Positions 7,974 through 16,864 of a DNA stretch of 64,000 nucleotides are shown piece by piece; within the stretch, counting starts at the first letter, position 1, and each line of letters opens with the position of its first letter. The stretch lies in the NCBI RefSeq assembly GCF_002086115.1, contig NZ_MVHJ01000008.1, positions 124,001-188,000 of the forward strand, in the 5' to 3' direction. The notes under the pieces are model-generated. The model was not told the origin of the DNA. It ran no database searches and was given only the letters and a program-made list of their open reading frames with translations. Source of the DNA: Mycolicibacterium bacteremicum. GTDB lineage: Bacteria; Actinomycetota; Actinomycetes; Mycobacteriales; Mycobacteriaceae. The translations under genes and the position numbers were made by a program.

Positions 7974-9484
7974 TGCGCACCGTGCCCGGCAGCACCGATC
8001 ACGTCGTGGTGGTGGGTGCCGGACTGTCCGGTCTGTCGGCGGCCCTGCACCTGGCCGGCCGGGGGCGGCGGGTCACCGTCGTCGAACGCGGATCCCATCC
8101 GGGCGGCCGTGTCGGCCGCGCCGACCTGTCCGGCTACCGGATCGACACCGGGCCCACGGTGTTGACGATGCCCGACATCATCGACGAAACCTTTGCCGCC
8201 GTCGGCGAATCCACTGCCGACCGGCTGGAGTTGCACCCGGTCGATCCGGCCTACCGCGCGTCCTTCGCCGATGGCACCAGCATCGACGTGCACAGCGACG
8301 CCACCGCGATGGCGGCCGAGATCGAACGGTTCGCCGGCCGCGCGCAGGCCGACGGGTATCTGCGCCTGCGGGACTGGCTGACCCGGCTCTACCAGGTGGA
8401 GTTCGAAGGGTTCATCTCCTCGAACTTCGACTCGCCACTGTCGCTGCTGACACCGCAGCTGGCCAAGCTGACCGCCATCGGCGGCTTCCGCGGCTGGGAG
8501 ACCATGGTCCGGCGGTTCATCACCGACGAACGCCTGCTGCGGGTCTTCACCTTCCAGGCGCTCTACGTGGGCGTCCCGCCGAAGCGGGCGCTCGCCGCCT
8601 ACGCTGTCATCGCCTATATGGACACCGTGTCCGGGGTGTACTTCCCCAAGGGTGGGATGCGCGCGCTACCGGACGCGCTGGCCGCCGCGGCCGCCGATGC
8701 CGGTGTCGAATTCCACTATGACGCAGCGGTTTCAGACCTGGAGCGCACGGGCGACCGGGTGACCGCGGTGCGCACCGCGGACGGTCGGCGCTTCGCCGCC
8801 GACGCCGTCATCCTGACCACTGAGTTGCCCGACACCTACCGGCTGCTCGGGCGCACCCCGCGGCGGTTGACCAAGCTGCGGCCGGCCCCCTCGGCGGTGG
8901 TGGCCCATATCGGCTGCCGGGCCGCCGACCCCGCCGCCGACGCCTCGCACCACACCATCCTGTTCGGCGACGAATGGGGCCAGACCTTCGACGAGATCAT
9001 CGACCAGGGTGTCCCGATGGTGGACCCCTCGCTGTTGGTCACCCGCCCCACCGCCGGTGATCCCAGCCTGGCGCCGGACGGCCGCGATCTGCTCTACGTG
9101 CTGGCCCCGACCCCTAATCTGGCTGTCGGACAACGAGATTGGGACAGTCAACGGTCCGACTACACCGCGCACATGCTGGACACCGTCAGCGCCCGGCTGC
9201 CACACCTGGGCGCGGACCCGGAAATCCTGGACGTCGTGACTCCGCAGGACTGGGCCCGTCAGGGCATGATCGCGGGCACGCCGTTCGCGCTGGCACACAC
9301 CTTCGGCCAGACCGGACCGTTCCGGCCCGGCAACACCGTTCGGGGTATCGACAACGCTGTGCTGGCCGGGTCGTCCACCGTGCCCGGCGTCGGCATCCCG
9401 ACCGCCATCGTCTCGGGCCGGTTGGCCGCGGACCGGGTCACCGGCGTCGCGTCCACGGCCCGCCCCAGGATCGTCACCCGATGA
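7973..9484 (+). CDS. crtI: Phytoene desaturase CrtI
   Basis: FAD-dependent desaturase of 503 residues that converts phytoene to lycopene in four steps. The dinucleotide fold is at the N-terminus ('VVVVGAGLSGLSAA', about 11-24) followed by 'VVERGSHPGGRVGRA'. The bacterial phytoene dehydrogenase signature is near the C-terminus ('AGSSTVPGVGIPTAIVSGR'). The length is normal for the family. The ATG overlaps the crtE stop codon; a good AGGAGGA site for the next gene lies at its own 3' end. Confidence 0.9.
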   Translation: MRTVPGSTDHVVVVGAGLSGLSAALHLAGRGRRVTVVERGSHPGGRVGRADLSGYRIDTGPTVLTMPDIIDETFAAVGESTADRLELHPVDPAYRASFADGTSIDVHSDATAMAAEIERFAGRAQADGYLRLRDWLTRLYQVEFEGFISSNFDSPLSLLTPQLAKLTAIGGFRGWETMVRRFITDERLLRVFTFQALYVGVPPKRALAAYAVIAYMDTVSGVYFPKGGMRALPDALAAAAADAGVEFHYDAAVSDLERTGDRVTAVRTADGRRFAADAVILTTELPDTYRLLGRTPRRLTKLRPAPSAVVAHIGCRAADPAADASHHTILFGDEWGQTFDEIIDQGVPMVDPSLLVTRPTAGDPSLAPDGRDLLYVLAPTPNLAVGQRDWDSQRSDYTAHMLDTVSARLPHLGADPEILDVVTPQDWARQGMIAGTPFALAHTFGQTGPFRPGNTVRGIDNAVLAGSSTVPGVGIPTAIVSGRLAADRVTGVASTARPRIVTR

Positions 9485-9494
9485 GGAGGACCAG

Positions 9495-10439
9495 ATGATG
9501 CTCGGTTCGGAGCTGGACGCGGCGGGTGTACGTGGGCGCGAACTGCGCCAGGCCTATCAACGCTGCCGGGCGCTCAACGCCGCGCACGGCAAGACCTTCT
9601 TCCTGGCCACCCGGCTGCTCGCACCGGGCCAGCGACCGGCGGTGCACGCGCTGTACGGGTTCGCTCGGCGCGCCGACGATGTGCTCGACGGGTTCGACGA
9701 CCGCAGCACCGCCGACCGTGCCGACGAACTCCGGGGGCTTTCCGACGCCCTGTACAGCCGGCTGGTCGAGAACCGGTTGGCCGGTGACGATCCGGTGCTC
9801 GACGCCGTCGTGGACACCGCGCGTCACTACGGTCTGCCGTGGCAGCTGTTCGACGACTTCCTGGCCGCCATGCGGATGGACCTGACCATCACCGACTATC
9901 CGGACCGGGCCGCGCTGGACCGCTACATGTACGGCTCGGCGGAGGTGATCGGCCTGCAGTTGCTGCCGATCCTCGGCACCGTGGTGCCGGCCGCCGAGGC
10001 CGCGCCGCACGCCGCGGCGCTGGGCAAGGCCTTCCAGCTCACCAACTTCCTGCGCGATATCGACGAGGACCTGACCCGCGGCCGGGTGTACCTGCCCGCC
10101 GATGAGATCGCCGCGCACGGGGTGGACCGTGAGCTGCTGCAGTGGTGCCAACGCAATCGGCGCACCGATGCCCGGTTGCGCGCCGCCCTGGTGGAGCAGC
10201 ATGCGATCACCCGCAAGGTCTACGAGCACGCCGAACTCGGTATCCCCATGCTGGCCCCGCAGTCGCGGCCGTGCATCGAAGCCGCGCTCACGCTGTACTC
10301 GGAGATCCTCGACCGCATCGAGACACTGGACTTCGAGGTGTTCCAGCAGCGGGCGACGGTGTCCAACGGACGGCGACTGCAGGTCGCCGCCCGCGGACTG
10401 ACCCGTGCCTGGCGTGCCCGTCTGCGGCCGGTGGCGTGA
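9495..10439 (+). CDS. crtB: Phytoene synthase CrtB
   Basis: 314-residue squalene/phytoene synthase that joins two GGPP molecules head to head. Both Asp-rich motifs are present: 'RRADDVLDGFDD' (61-65) and 'LRDIDEDLTRGRVYLP' (188-192). Start ATG 9495 (or the next codon, 9498) is 5 bases after AGGAGGA, 10 bases behind crtI. The stop overlaps the GTG of the methyltransferase gene. The order E-I-B is standard for actinobacterial carotenoid clusters. Confidence 0.9.
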   Translation: MMLGSELDAAGVRGRELRQAYQRCRALNAAHGKTFFLATRLLAPGQRPAVHALYGFARRADDVLDGFDDRSTADRADELRGLSDALYSRLVENRLAGDDPVLDAVVDTARHYGLPWQLFDDFLAAMRMDLTITDYPDRAALDRYMYGSAEVIGLQLLPILGTVVPAAEAAPHAAALGKAFQLTNFLRDIDEDLTRGRVYLPADEIAAHGVDRELLQWCQRNRRTDARLRAALVEQHAITRKVYEHAELGIPMLAPQSRPCIEAALTLYSEILDRIETLDFEVFQQRATVSNGRRLQVAARGLTRAWRARLRPVA

Positions 10440-11140
10440 GCACATACGACGTCCCGGAGGCGTTCGACGCGGGCGCATCGGCCTATGACGGCCTGGTCGG
10501 CGCCAACCCCGGATACAACGACCACCTGCGGTTGTCGGCCCAGCGGATGCAGTTACCCAACGGCGGGCGGGGACTACGGCTACTCGACATCGGTTGCGGC
10601 ACAGGGTTGTCGACGGCCGCCCTGCTGAGCGTGGCCCCGCATGCGGAGATCACCGGTGTCGACGGGTCTGCCGGCATGCTCGAGCAGGCCCGCGCGAAAT
10701 CCTGGCCGTCGACGGTGTCCTTCGTGCAGAGCCGGGCCGAGGATCTGGCCAAGGCCGGGGTCACCGGGCCCTTCGACGGCATCCTGGCCGCATATCTGGT
10801 GCGCAACCTCCCCGACCCCGATCCGGTCCTGCGCGCTCTACTGGCGTTGTTGGCTCCCGGCGGGGTGTTCGCCGCCCATGAGTACTCGGTGCGCGACTCA
10901 CCCCGGGCCCGGGTCACCTGGAATCTGGTGTGCGCCACGATCATCATCCCGGCGGGTCGGATCAAGACCGGCGATGGCGAGCTCTACCGCTATCTCCGCC
11001 GCAGCGTAAACCGGTTCGACGGGGCCGCGCAGTTCCGGGAACGTCTGCAACGCAACGGGTTCACAGATGTGCGCAGTGAGACGGTGCCCGGTTGGCAGAA
11101 CGGGATCGTGCACACCTTCCTGGGCCGGGCGGTGTCGTGA
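10436..11140 (+). CDS. SAM-dependent methyltransferase of the carotenoid cluster (CrtT-like)
   Basis: 234-residue class I methyltransferase. Motif I is 'LLDIGCGTG' (49-57) and the acidic strand-2 residue is in 'EITGVDGSAGMLEQA'. The GTG at 10436 overlaps the crtB stop. Its position between crtB and the crtU-like gene resembles CrtT of Streptomyces isorenieratene clusters, for which no firm reaction was known to me. It could methylate a carotenoid or quinone-like compound. The methyl groups of isorenieratene itself arise by migration and need no methyltransferase. Confidence 0.65.
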   Translation: MSTYDVPEAFDAGASAYDGLVGANPGYNDHLRLSAQRMQLPNGGRGLRLLDIGCGTGLSTAALLSVAPHAEITGVDGSAGMLEQARAKSWPSTVSFVQSRAEDLAKAGVTGPFDGILAAYLVRNLPDPDPVLRALLALLAPGGVFAAHEYSVRDSPRARVTWNLVCATIIIPAGRIKTGDGELYRYLRRSVNRFDGAAQFRERLQRNGFTDVRSETVPGWQNGIVHTFLGRAVS

Positions 11141-12672
11141 CCGATCGTCGCCGGGTGCGTCATCCCGCGTCGACCGGACTGCCGCATGCGGCGCAGTTGC
11201 CGCACCGCCCGACCGTTGTGGTGATCGGGGGTGGTATCGCCGGGCTCAGCGCGGCGACCGCACTGACCGATCGCGGGGTGGCGGTGCACCTGTTGGAGCG
11301 GGAAGCGTATCTGGGTGGCCGGGTCGGCGGCTGGACCGAGACGCTGCCGGACGGATCCGAGGTCGCGATGAACCGCGGCTTCCACGCGTTCTTCCGCCAG
11401 TACTACAACCTGCGCACCATGCTGCGCCATGTCAGCCCCGACCTCGCGATGTTCACCGGTCTGGACGACTACCCGTTGATCGATGGCGAAGGCCGTCGTG
11501 ACACCTTCCGCGGGCTGCCCCGCACCCCACCGCTGAACGCGATGGCGTTCGCGCTGCGCAGCCCCACCTTCCGGTTACGTGATCTGGTCCGGGTGGACGC
11601 CAAGGCCGCGGCCCCGTTGGCGAGCGTCTCGGTTCCCGAGACCTACTGGCGCCTCGATGATCTGGATGCCGAGACGTTCCTGCGCGACATCAACTTCCCG
11701 GCCGCTGCCCAACATCTGGCCTTCGAGGTGTTCTCCCGCAGCTTCTTCACCCGACCCGAGTCGCTCTCGGCCGCCGAACTGGCCACCATGTTCCACATCT
11801 ACTTCCTCGGGTCCAGCGAGGGCCTGGTCTTCGATGTGGCGGCCGAGAACTTCGACACCGCCCTGTGGAACCCACTGCATCGGCACCTGGCCCGCCACGG
11901 CGCCCAGATCCGCACCGGTGTCAGCGCCCGCAGCGTCGTGCCCGAGGAAGACGGGAAGTTCGCGGTGACCGACGATTCGGATGCCACCACGCGATGTGAC
12001 GGGGTGGTACTCGCGACCGAGGTGCCCGCCCTGCAGCGCATCGTCTCGGAGTCGGCAGGCCTCGGTGATCCCGAATGGCGGGGCAGCGTGGGCGGACTCG
12101 GCACCGCCGCACCGTTTCTGGTGCGCAGGTTGTGGCTGGACCGCCCGGTGCACGCACACCGTCCGGCGTTCCTGGGCACCGGCGGACTGCCGCCGCTGGA
12201 CAACATCAGCGTGCTGGAACGCTACGAACGCGATGCGCAGGCCTGGGCGCGCCGGCGCCGCGGGTCGGTGGTGGAACTGCACGCCTACTCGATATCCGAG
12301 GACACCCCCGCGGTGCGTAGCGCGCTGGATGCCCGGCTGCACGAGCTGTATCCGGAGACCGCGACGGCCCGGACGGTGCACGAGATCACGTTGTGCCGCA
12401 ACGACTGCCCGCGGTTGGCGCCCGGTGATTTCGCCCGGCGGCCGGGCGTGCGCACCCCGCAGGAGGGATTGGTGCTCGCCGGTGACGGTATCCGCATCGA
12501 TCTGCCGGTCGCGTTGATGGAACGCGCCGCGACGACCGGGTTGGCGGCCGCCAACGCCCTGCTTGAACGTTTCGGGTTGCGGGGCAACGATATGTACACG
12601 GTGCCGGTGCGCGGGCGGTCGTCCCTGCTGCGGCACCTCGCCGATCGCGCGGAAGGACGGGTGTGGACATGA
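11137..12672 (+). CDS. crtU: Carotene desaturase/methyl-shift enzyme, CrtU-like (aromatic ring formation)
   Basis: 511-residue FAD-dependent oxidoreductase. 'VVVIGGGIAGLSAATAL' (27-43) is the FAD fold and 'MNRGFHAFFRQYYNLRTML' around residue 85 matches the hallmark of CrtU proteins, which turn beta-ionone rings into aromatic phi rings (beta-carotene to isorenieratene). The C-terminus 'EGLVLAGDGIRIDLPVALMERAA' is the second FAD-contact region. The GTG start overlaps the methyltransferase stop. CrtU needs a cyclised substrate, so a lycopene cyclase must exist elsewhere in the genome. Confidence 0.75.
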   Translation: MTDRRRVRHPASTGLPHAAQLPHRPTVVVIGGGIAGLSAATALTDRGVAVHLLEREAYLGGRVGGWTETLPDGSEVAMNRGFHAFFRQYYNLRTMLRHVSPDLAMFTGLDDYPLIDGEGRRDTFRGLPRTPPLNAMAFALRSPTFRLRDLVRVDAKAAAPLASVSVPETYWRLDDLDAETFLRDINFPAAAQHLAFEVFSRSFFTRPESLSAAELATMFHIYFLGSSEGLVFDVAAENFDTALWNPLHRHLARHGAQIRTGVSARSVVPEEDGKFAVTDDSDATTRCDGVVLATEVPALQRIVSESAGLGDPEWRGSVGGLGTAAPFLVRRLWLDRPVHAHRPAFLGTGGLPPLDNISVLERYERDAQAWARRRRGSVVELHAYSISEDTPAVRSALDARLHELYPETATARTVHEITLCRNDCPRLAPGDFARRPGVRTPQEGLVLAGDGIRIDLPVALMERAATTGLAAANALLERFGLRGNDMYTVPVRGRSSLLRHLADRAEGRVWT

Positions 12673-13742
12673 AGGCGTGGCCGTTCCAGCTGCTTCCGCG
12701 GGCCAGGTGGAGCCGGCAGCGGCCGACCTTCCGGCAGACCGAACCGTCGTTGATCGCCGCCGCGCTGGCCCGCTCGCAGAACCGGCCCAGCGGCAACTGG
12801 TTCGTGGTGGGTGCCGGCACCGACATCACCACCAAGCCATTCGGGGCAACCGTGGCCGGGGCCGAATTGGTCTGCTGGCGCGATGATTCCGGGCAGTTGC
12901 ACGCCGGGCCGGCCCGCTGCCCGCACTTGGGCGCGGACATGTGTACCGGAGTGGTCGAGCGGGGCAACCTGATCTGCCCCTGGCACGGGCTGCAGCTCAC
13001 CGGCCGGTCGCGGCCGGACTGGTCGCCGGTACCGGTACACGACGACGGTGTGCTGGTGTGGGTGCGGCTGGACCGCATCGGCGGCGAGGAACCCACCCAG
13101 GCGCCGATTCTGCCTGCCCGGCCTGGGATTCCGCGCATCTCGGCGGTGGCCGCCATGGTCGGCTCGTGCGAACCGCAGGACATCATCGCCAACCGGATGG
13201 ACCCGTGGCACGGTGCCTGGTTCCACCCGTATTCGTTCGCCGAGCTCGAGGTGCTGAGCGCACCCCCGGAGGATCCGGATCTCCCCGAGGAGGAGGACCG
13301 CTTCCTGGTCGCGGTCACCTTCCACCTGGGGCGCGTGGGCATTCCGGTGATCGCGGAGTTCACCAGTCCGGAGCCGCGCACCCTCACGATGCGCATCGTC
13401 GAAGGCGAGGGCGCAGGCAGTGTGGTCGAGACCCACGCGACGCCGCTGGGCGCCGGTCCGGACGGTCAGCCGCGCAGCACGGTGATCGAGGCGGTCATCG
13501 CGCATTCGGACCGACCGGGTTTCGCCAAGGCGTTGCCGTTCCGGTCCGTGATCACCCCGTTCATGCGCCACGCCGCCAACCGGTTGTGGCGTGACGATCT
13601 GGAGTACGCCGAGCGCCTGCAGGAGGTCCGGCGCCAGGACGCCGATGGCAGAGCGGGGTTGCTCACGCCGCCCAGCGCCGGGCCCAAGATGGCAGTTCCG
13701 CCAACTCCAGCAACGGAACCTGAGTCTGCGCCCACGGGCTGA
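12669..13742 (+). CDS. Rieske [2Fe-2S] oxygenase-like protein (DUF5914 type) in the carotenoid cluster
   Basis: 357 residues from the ATG at 12669, which overlaps the crtU stop (ATGA); GTG 12663 is an alternative start. The Rieske ligands are intact: C84-P-H86 and C103-P-W-H106. The C-terminal domain contains 'RMDPWHGAWFHPYSF' (about 175-190), whose His residues could hold a catalytic iron as in ring-hydroxylating oxygenases. Placed last in the crt operon, it may hydroxylate or otherwise oxidise the carotenoid end group; this is inference from context. The last 80 bases are antisense to idi. Confidence 0.7.
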   Translation: MKAWPFQLLPRARWSRQRPTFRQTEPSLIAAALARSQNRPSGNWFVVGAGTDITTKPFGATVAGAELVCWRDDSGQLHAGPARCPHLGADMCTGVVERGNLICPWHGLQLTGRSRPDWSPVPVHDDGVLVWVRLDRIGGEEPTQAPILPARPGIPRISAVAAMVGSCEPQDIIANRMDPWHGAWFHPYSFAELEVLSAPPEDPDLPEEEDRFLVAVTFHLGRVGIPVIAEFTSPEPRTLTMRIVEGEGAGSVVETHATPLGAGPDGQPRSTVIEAVIAHSDRPGFAKALPFRSVITPFMRHAANRLWRDDLEYAERLQEVRRQDADGRAGLLTPPSAGPKMAVPPTPATEPESAPTG

Positions 13743-14214
13743 TCGCCCAGTCCAGCGCGGCGGCCGCGCGGATCTCGTCCCAGCTCACCCAGGCCAGGTC
13801 CATCACCTCGTCGGGTGCGACGTCCAGCGGTCCGTCGATCAGGGCGCAGAACACCGGGCACAGTTCGTTCTCGACGGTGCCGTCGGCGGCGGTGGCGCGG
13901 TAGCGGAACTCGGGCAGCACACAGTGCACGTCGTGCAGCGTGGTGCCGAGTTCCTGTGCGGCGCGACGGTGCACGGCGTCCACCGTCGGCTCGTGTGGGG
14001 CGGGGTGTCCGCAGAACGAGTTGGTCCACACCCCCGGCCAGGTCTTCTTGCCGAGGGCGCGACGGGTGAGCAGCACCCGGCCGGCGTCGTCGAAGAGGTA
14101 GCAGGAAAACCCGAGATGAAGCGGGGTGTGGGCGTGGTGGACGGTGGCCTTCGCCGCGCTGCCGACCGATCTGCCCGCATCGTCGAGTAGGACGACCAGT
14201 TCCTCGTCACTCAC
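13663..14214 (-). CDS. idi: Isopentenyl-diphosphate delta-isomerase, type I
   Basis: 183-residue Nudix-fold enzyme that interconverts IPP and DMAPP and so feeds crtE. Catalytic residues align with the E. coli enzyme: C68 and H70 in 'TNSFCGHP', and E115/E117 in 'VENELCPVF'. The substrate loop 'HLGFSCYLF' is present. GTG 14214 is chosen because the family starts close to it and a sigma-F-like promoter lies just upstream. It converges on the Rieske gene with an 80-base overlap and is divergent from the Rv1733c-like gene. Confidence 0.88.
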   Translation of the reverse strand: MSDEELVVLLDDAGRSVGSAAKATVHHAHTPLHLGFSCYLFDDAGRVLLTRRALGKKTWPGVWTNSFCGHPAPHEPTVDAVHRRAAQELGTTLHDVHCVLPEFRYRATAADGTVENELCPVFCALIDGPLDVAPDEVMDLAWVSWDEIRAAAALDWAISPWAQTQVPLLELAELPSWARRWAA

Positions 14215-14225
14215 AGCGGTGCTGG

Positions 14226-14252
14226 TTACCCACGCCGGGACGGCGGCAATCC
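14226..14252 (-). promoter_or_regulatory. Sigma-F-like promoter of idi
   Basis: Read on the minus strand: GGATT (14252-14248), a 16-base spacer, then GGGTAA (14231-14226), about 11 bases before the GTG. This resembles the mycobacterial sigma-F pattern (GGTTT or GGATTG, then GGGTAT). Carotenoid production is reported to depend on SigF in M. smegmatis. Confidence 0.5.
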
Positions 14253-14335
14253 CATGCGCTTCTGCCCGTCCCGCCGGGTGTGATGTCCGTCGTGCGACTT
14301 TGCGACGGGCCCCGGCGGGTGTCACGCTGGGATGG

Positions 14336-14971
14336 ATGTTTGCGAACTCCAGCGAAAGCCGCCGTCCCGGCCCTGTTACCGACGTCACAGGGTTTGCTGC
14401 CCGGCTACGCTGGATCCGCCGCGTGTGCACCCGCCATCCGTTGGTCCGCACCGCCGACCGGTTGGAGGCCTTCGCGATACTCGGGGTCCTCGTGATCGCG
14501 CTGGTGGCCATCCCCGCCGCATTGGCGGCCGGCGGCATCGTCCACCGATCGGGACTGCAGACGTCGCAACAGGAGATCAGCAACCGACATCCGGTGCAGG
14601 CCACCGTCGTCGCCGGCGTCGGGCTACCCACCGATCTGGAGACGCCGGCCTCGGTGCGCGTGCAGTGGCAAGAGCACAATCGTGAGCGCACCGAATCGGT
14701 GGCCGGCGTGGCCACCGTCAAGCCCGGCGATCAGATGACGATCTGGCTCGACGAGCGCGGCAAGGTGGTGGCCGCCCCCATGCAGGCCGGTGACGCACAA
14801 CTGCAGGCGGTCGTCGCCGGAGTGGCCGCCTGGACCAGCATCACAATGGTCGGCGCACTGCTCGCCTGCGTGGTCTGCCGCATTCTCGAGCGGTCACGGG
14901 ACCGTGCCTGGGACCGCGAACTGCGACTCTGGGCATACAACGACGACGGCTGGGCCAACCGCCCCCACTAG
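14336..14971 (+). CDS. Rv1733c-family membrane protein
   Basis: 211 residues with two membrane segments (about 45-65 and 160-185) enclosing a soluble loop, the layout of the Rv1733c family. Matching family features are 'HPLVRTADRLEA' before segment 1, 'NRHPVQATVV' after it, 'VKPGDQMTIWLDERG' in the loop and 'AWDRELRLW' near the C-terminus. The function is not known; Rv1733c itself is a DosR-regulated antigen, but I see no DosR box here. The start is uncertain: ATG 14336 lacks a clear ribosome site. The gene ends with a 4-base overlap with the convergent diguanylate cyclase. Confidence 0.7.
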   Translation: MFANSSESRRPGPVTDVTGFAARLRWIRRVCTRHPLVRTADRLEAFAILGVLVIALVAIPAALAAGGIVHRSGLQTSQQEISNRHPVQATVVAGVGLPTDLETPASVRVQWQEHNRERTESVAGVATVKPGDQMTIWLDERGKVVAAPMQAGDAQLQAVVAGVAAWTSITMVGALLACVVCRILERSRDRAWDRELRLWAYNDDGWANRPH

Positions 14972-16065
14972 TTCAATGCCGCGTGGTGATGCCGGTTGCC
15001 GCCCGCGCGCTTGGCCGCATACATCGCCTCATCGGCGGCCCCGACCAACCGATCGACGCTGGACCGCAGATGCGCCGGTGTGCGCCGCAGGTTGCGGATC
15101 GGCACCGACGCGGTGCCGACGCTGGCGGTGATCGACATCGGCAAGCGCGCGATGCCCTCACATACCCGTCGGGCCAGCGGCTCGGGGTCATTGGTCTCGT
15201 AGGCGGCCGCGACGACGAACTCCTCGCCGCCGTTGCGCGCCACCACCGCGACGGTGTCGGCGACCGCCTGGCCGAGCGCCCGTCCGACGGCCACCAGCGC
15301 ATCGTCGCCGGCCTGGTGTCCGCGGGTGTCGTTGATGCGCTTGAAATTGTCCAGGTCGACCATGACGACGACCAGGTGTGCGTCGGGATCGATAGCCACC
15401 TCGTCGAGCATCTTGGCGGTGTACCGCTGGAACGAGCGGCGGTTCAGCAGCCCGGTGAGCGGATCGCGCCCGGCCCGTTCCAGGTCGACTCCCAGCGAAC
15501 GGATGAGCAGATGGATGGCCACCGGCATGACGATGTTGATCTGGGTGATCAGAAACAGATCGACGACCGCGAGCGCCACGTGCCCGGTCTGGGCGACCCG
15601 CAGCGCGGCGATGACGGCCACCGTCGCCGCGACCACGAAGTTGTAGGCCACCAACGCGGTGGAGTGGAAGAAGCCGATATAGGCCGCGGTGGTCGCGAAC
15701 GCGATGCAGCCGAAGAGGGCGCCGTGCGGGTTCGGATAGGACAGACAGGCCAGCGCCACCGACGCATTGGTCACCAGAGCAAACGCCAACGACTGCCGCC
15801 GCGACGGCCACCGCAAAGTCCACAGCACCGCCCCGGCGACACCGCCGGCGAAAGCGGTCCACATCATCGCCTTCGGGATGCCGGGCCGTGGGGTGTCGAC
15901 GCTGAGTAGGAGCACCAGTAGACAGATGGTCAGGGACGCAGCGATCGTGGCCATCAGGGCCCGCACCGCACCGGTCGCACCGCGGGCGGCCAGATAGTCG
16001 GTGATCCACTCGTAGTGGTTGGTCCGTGCCAACCACCTCCGTGTGTGAGTGGCCGTCACCGTCAT
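14968..16065 (-). CDS. Membrane-bound diguanylate cyclase (GGDEF)
   Basis: 365 residues: about six transmembrane segments in the first 190 residues, then a GGDEF domain beginning 'RDPLTGLLNRRSFQRY'. The active loop is 'RNGGEEFVV', a functional GGEEF variant, and 'VDLDNFKRINDTRGHQAGDD' supplies the metal-binding Asp. The RxxD inhibitory site that normally sits five residues before GGEEF is missing, so product inhibition is not expected. It would make cyclic di-GMP from GTP in response to an unknown membrane signal. A second protein with the same layout is at 33236-34261. Confidence 0.85.
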   Translation of the reverse strand: MTVTATHTRRWLARTNHYEWITDYLAARGATGAVRALMATIAASLTICLLVLLLSVDTPRPGIPKAMMWTAFAGGVAGAVLWTLRWPSRRQSLAFALVTNASVALACLSYPNPHGALFGCIAFATTAAYIGFFHSTALVAYNFVVAATVAVIAALRVAQTGHVALAVVDLFLITQINIVMPVAIHLLIRSLGVDLERAGRDPLTGLLNRRSFQRYTAKMLDEVAIDPDAHLVVVMVDLDNFKRINDTRGHQAGDDALVAVGRALGQAVADTVAVVARNGGEEFVVAAAYETNDPEPLARRVCEGIARLPMSITASVGTASVPIRNLRRTPAHLRSSVDRLVGAADEAMYAAKRAGGNRHHHAALN

Positions 16066-16195
16066 CGCCCCATTCTCCCCCTCAGCAAACCGATTCGAGG
16101 CTACCAACAGTTTGACGTTCGCGTCAGGGTACTGGCGAGACACTAGGCCCGATCCGGCGGCGTCGATAACAGCAAAGCCTTCTAGGATCGCAGTC

Positions 16196-16855
16196 GTGAC
16201 GCTCACCGTGGACGAGATCCTGATCGCCGATCCCGCCGCGGCGTGGGCGACGGCCGGCTTCGCGGTGGACGCCGACGATGTCTGCCGGATCGGCGAGGTC
16301 CGGTTGCGGCTGATCGGCTCCGGTCCCGGCACCGGCATCATCGGATGGTCGTTGCGCGGCTTCACCGGGACAGACCTCGACGGCATCCCGACGCAGGCTT
16401 CACAGTCGGCGCCGCCGACGCAGGCTTCACAGTCGGCTCCGCCGACGCCGGCACCAGAGCACCCCAACGGTGTGGTCGGGATCGATCACATCGTGCTGAT
16501 GTCCCCCGATCTGGCGCGCACCGTCGCGGCACTGCACGATGCCGGTGAGCAACCCCGTCGGGAACGCGACGCCGAACTCGGCGGACGACCCATCCGGCAG
16601 ATCTTCTACCGACTCGGCGAGGTCATCCTGGAGGTGGTGGGCACCCCGGGGGCGAGCGGGGACGGCCCCGCCGAGCTGTGGGGCCTCACCTACAACGTCG
16701 CCGACATCGATTCCACCGCGGCCTTTTTCGGCGACCGGACCGGCCGGGTCAAGGACGCCGTCCAACCCGGACGGCGGATCACCACCCTGCGGCACCGCGA
16801 CGCAGGCATGTCGGTCCGCACGGCGTTCATCACCCAGCCCGGTTCCGCGCGCTAA
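16196..16855 (+). CDS. VOC-superfamily (glyoxalase-like) protein with a tandem-repeat linker
   Basis: 219 residues made of a short N-terminal half-domain, a Pro/Gln/Ser linker and a C-terminal VOC module starting 'GVVGIDHIVLMSPDLARTVAAL'. The linker holds two exact copies of the nonapeptide TQASQSAPP (from base 16391). Metal-type residues such as His in 'IDHIVL' and Glu in 'GEVILEVVG' suggest a VOC fold enzyme or binding protein of unknown substrate. The GTG at 16196 is 7 bases after TAGGAT, consistent with a leaderless message. rnhA follows 9 bases later. Confidence 0.7.
   Translation: MTLTVDEILIADPAAAWATAGFAVDADDVCRIGEVRLRLIGSGPGTGIIGWSLRGFTGTDLDGIPTQASQSAPPTQASQSAPPTPAPEHPNGVVGIDHIVLMSPDLARTVAALHDAGEQPRRERDAELGGRPIRQIFYRLGEVILEVVGTPGASGDGPAELWGLTYNVADIDSTAAFFGDRTGRVKDAVQPGRRITTLRHRDAGMSVRTAFITQPGSAR
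16391..16444 (+). repeat. Two tandem 27-base copies inside the VOC gene
   Basis: 16391-16417 and 16418-16444 differ by one base and encode TQASQSAPP twice. The in-frame unit lengthens an interdomain linker without disturbing the frame. Confidence 0.9.
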
Positions 16856-16864
16856 TCTCAGCGG

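Noticed and set aside
12669..13742. Lycopene cyclase domain fused to the Rieske protein
   Set aside because: The C-terminal part has no run of membrane helices as in CrtYc/CrtYd and no CrtY-type FAD motif.
14290..14336. DosR box before the Rv1733c-like gene
   Set aside because: The GACTTTGC stretch matches only a few positions of the known palindrome.
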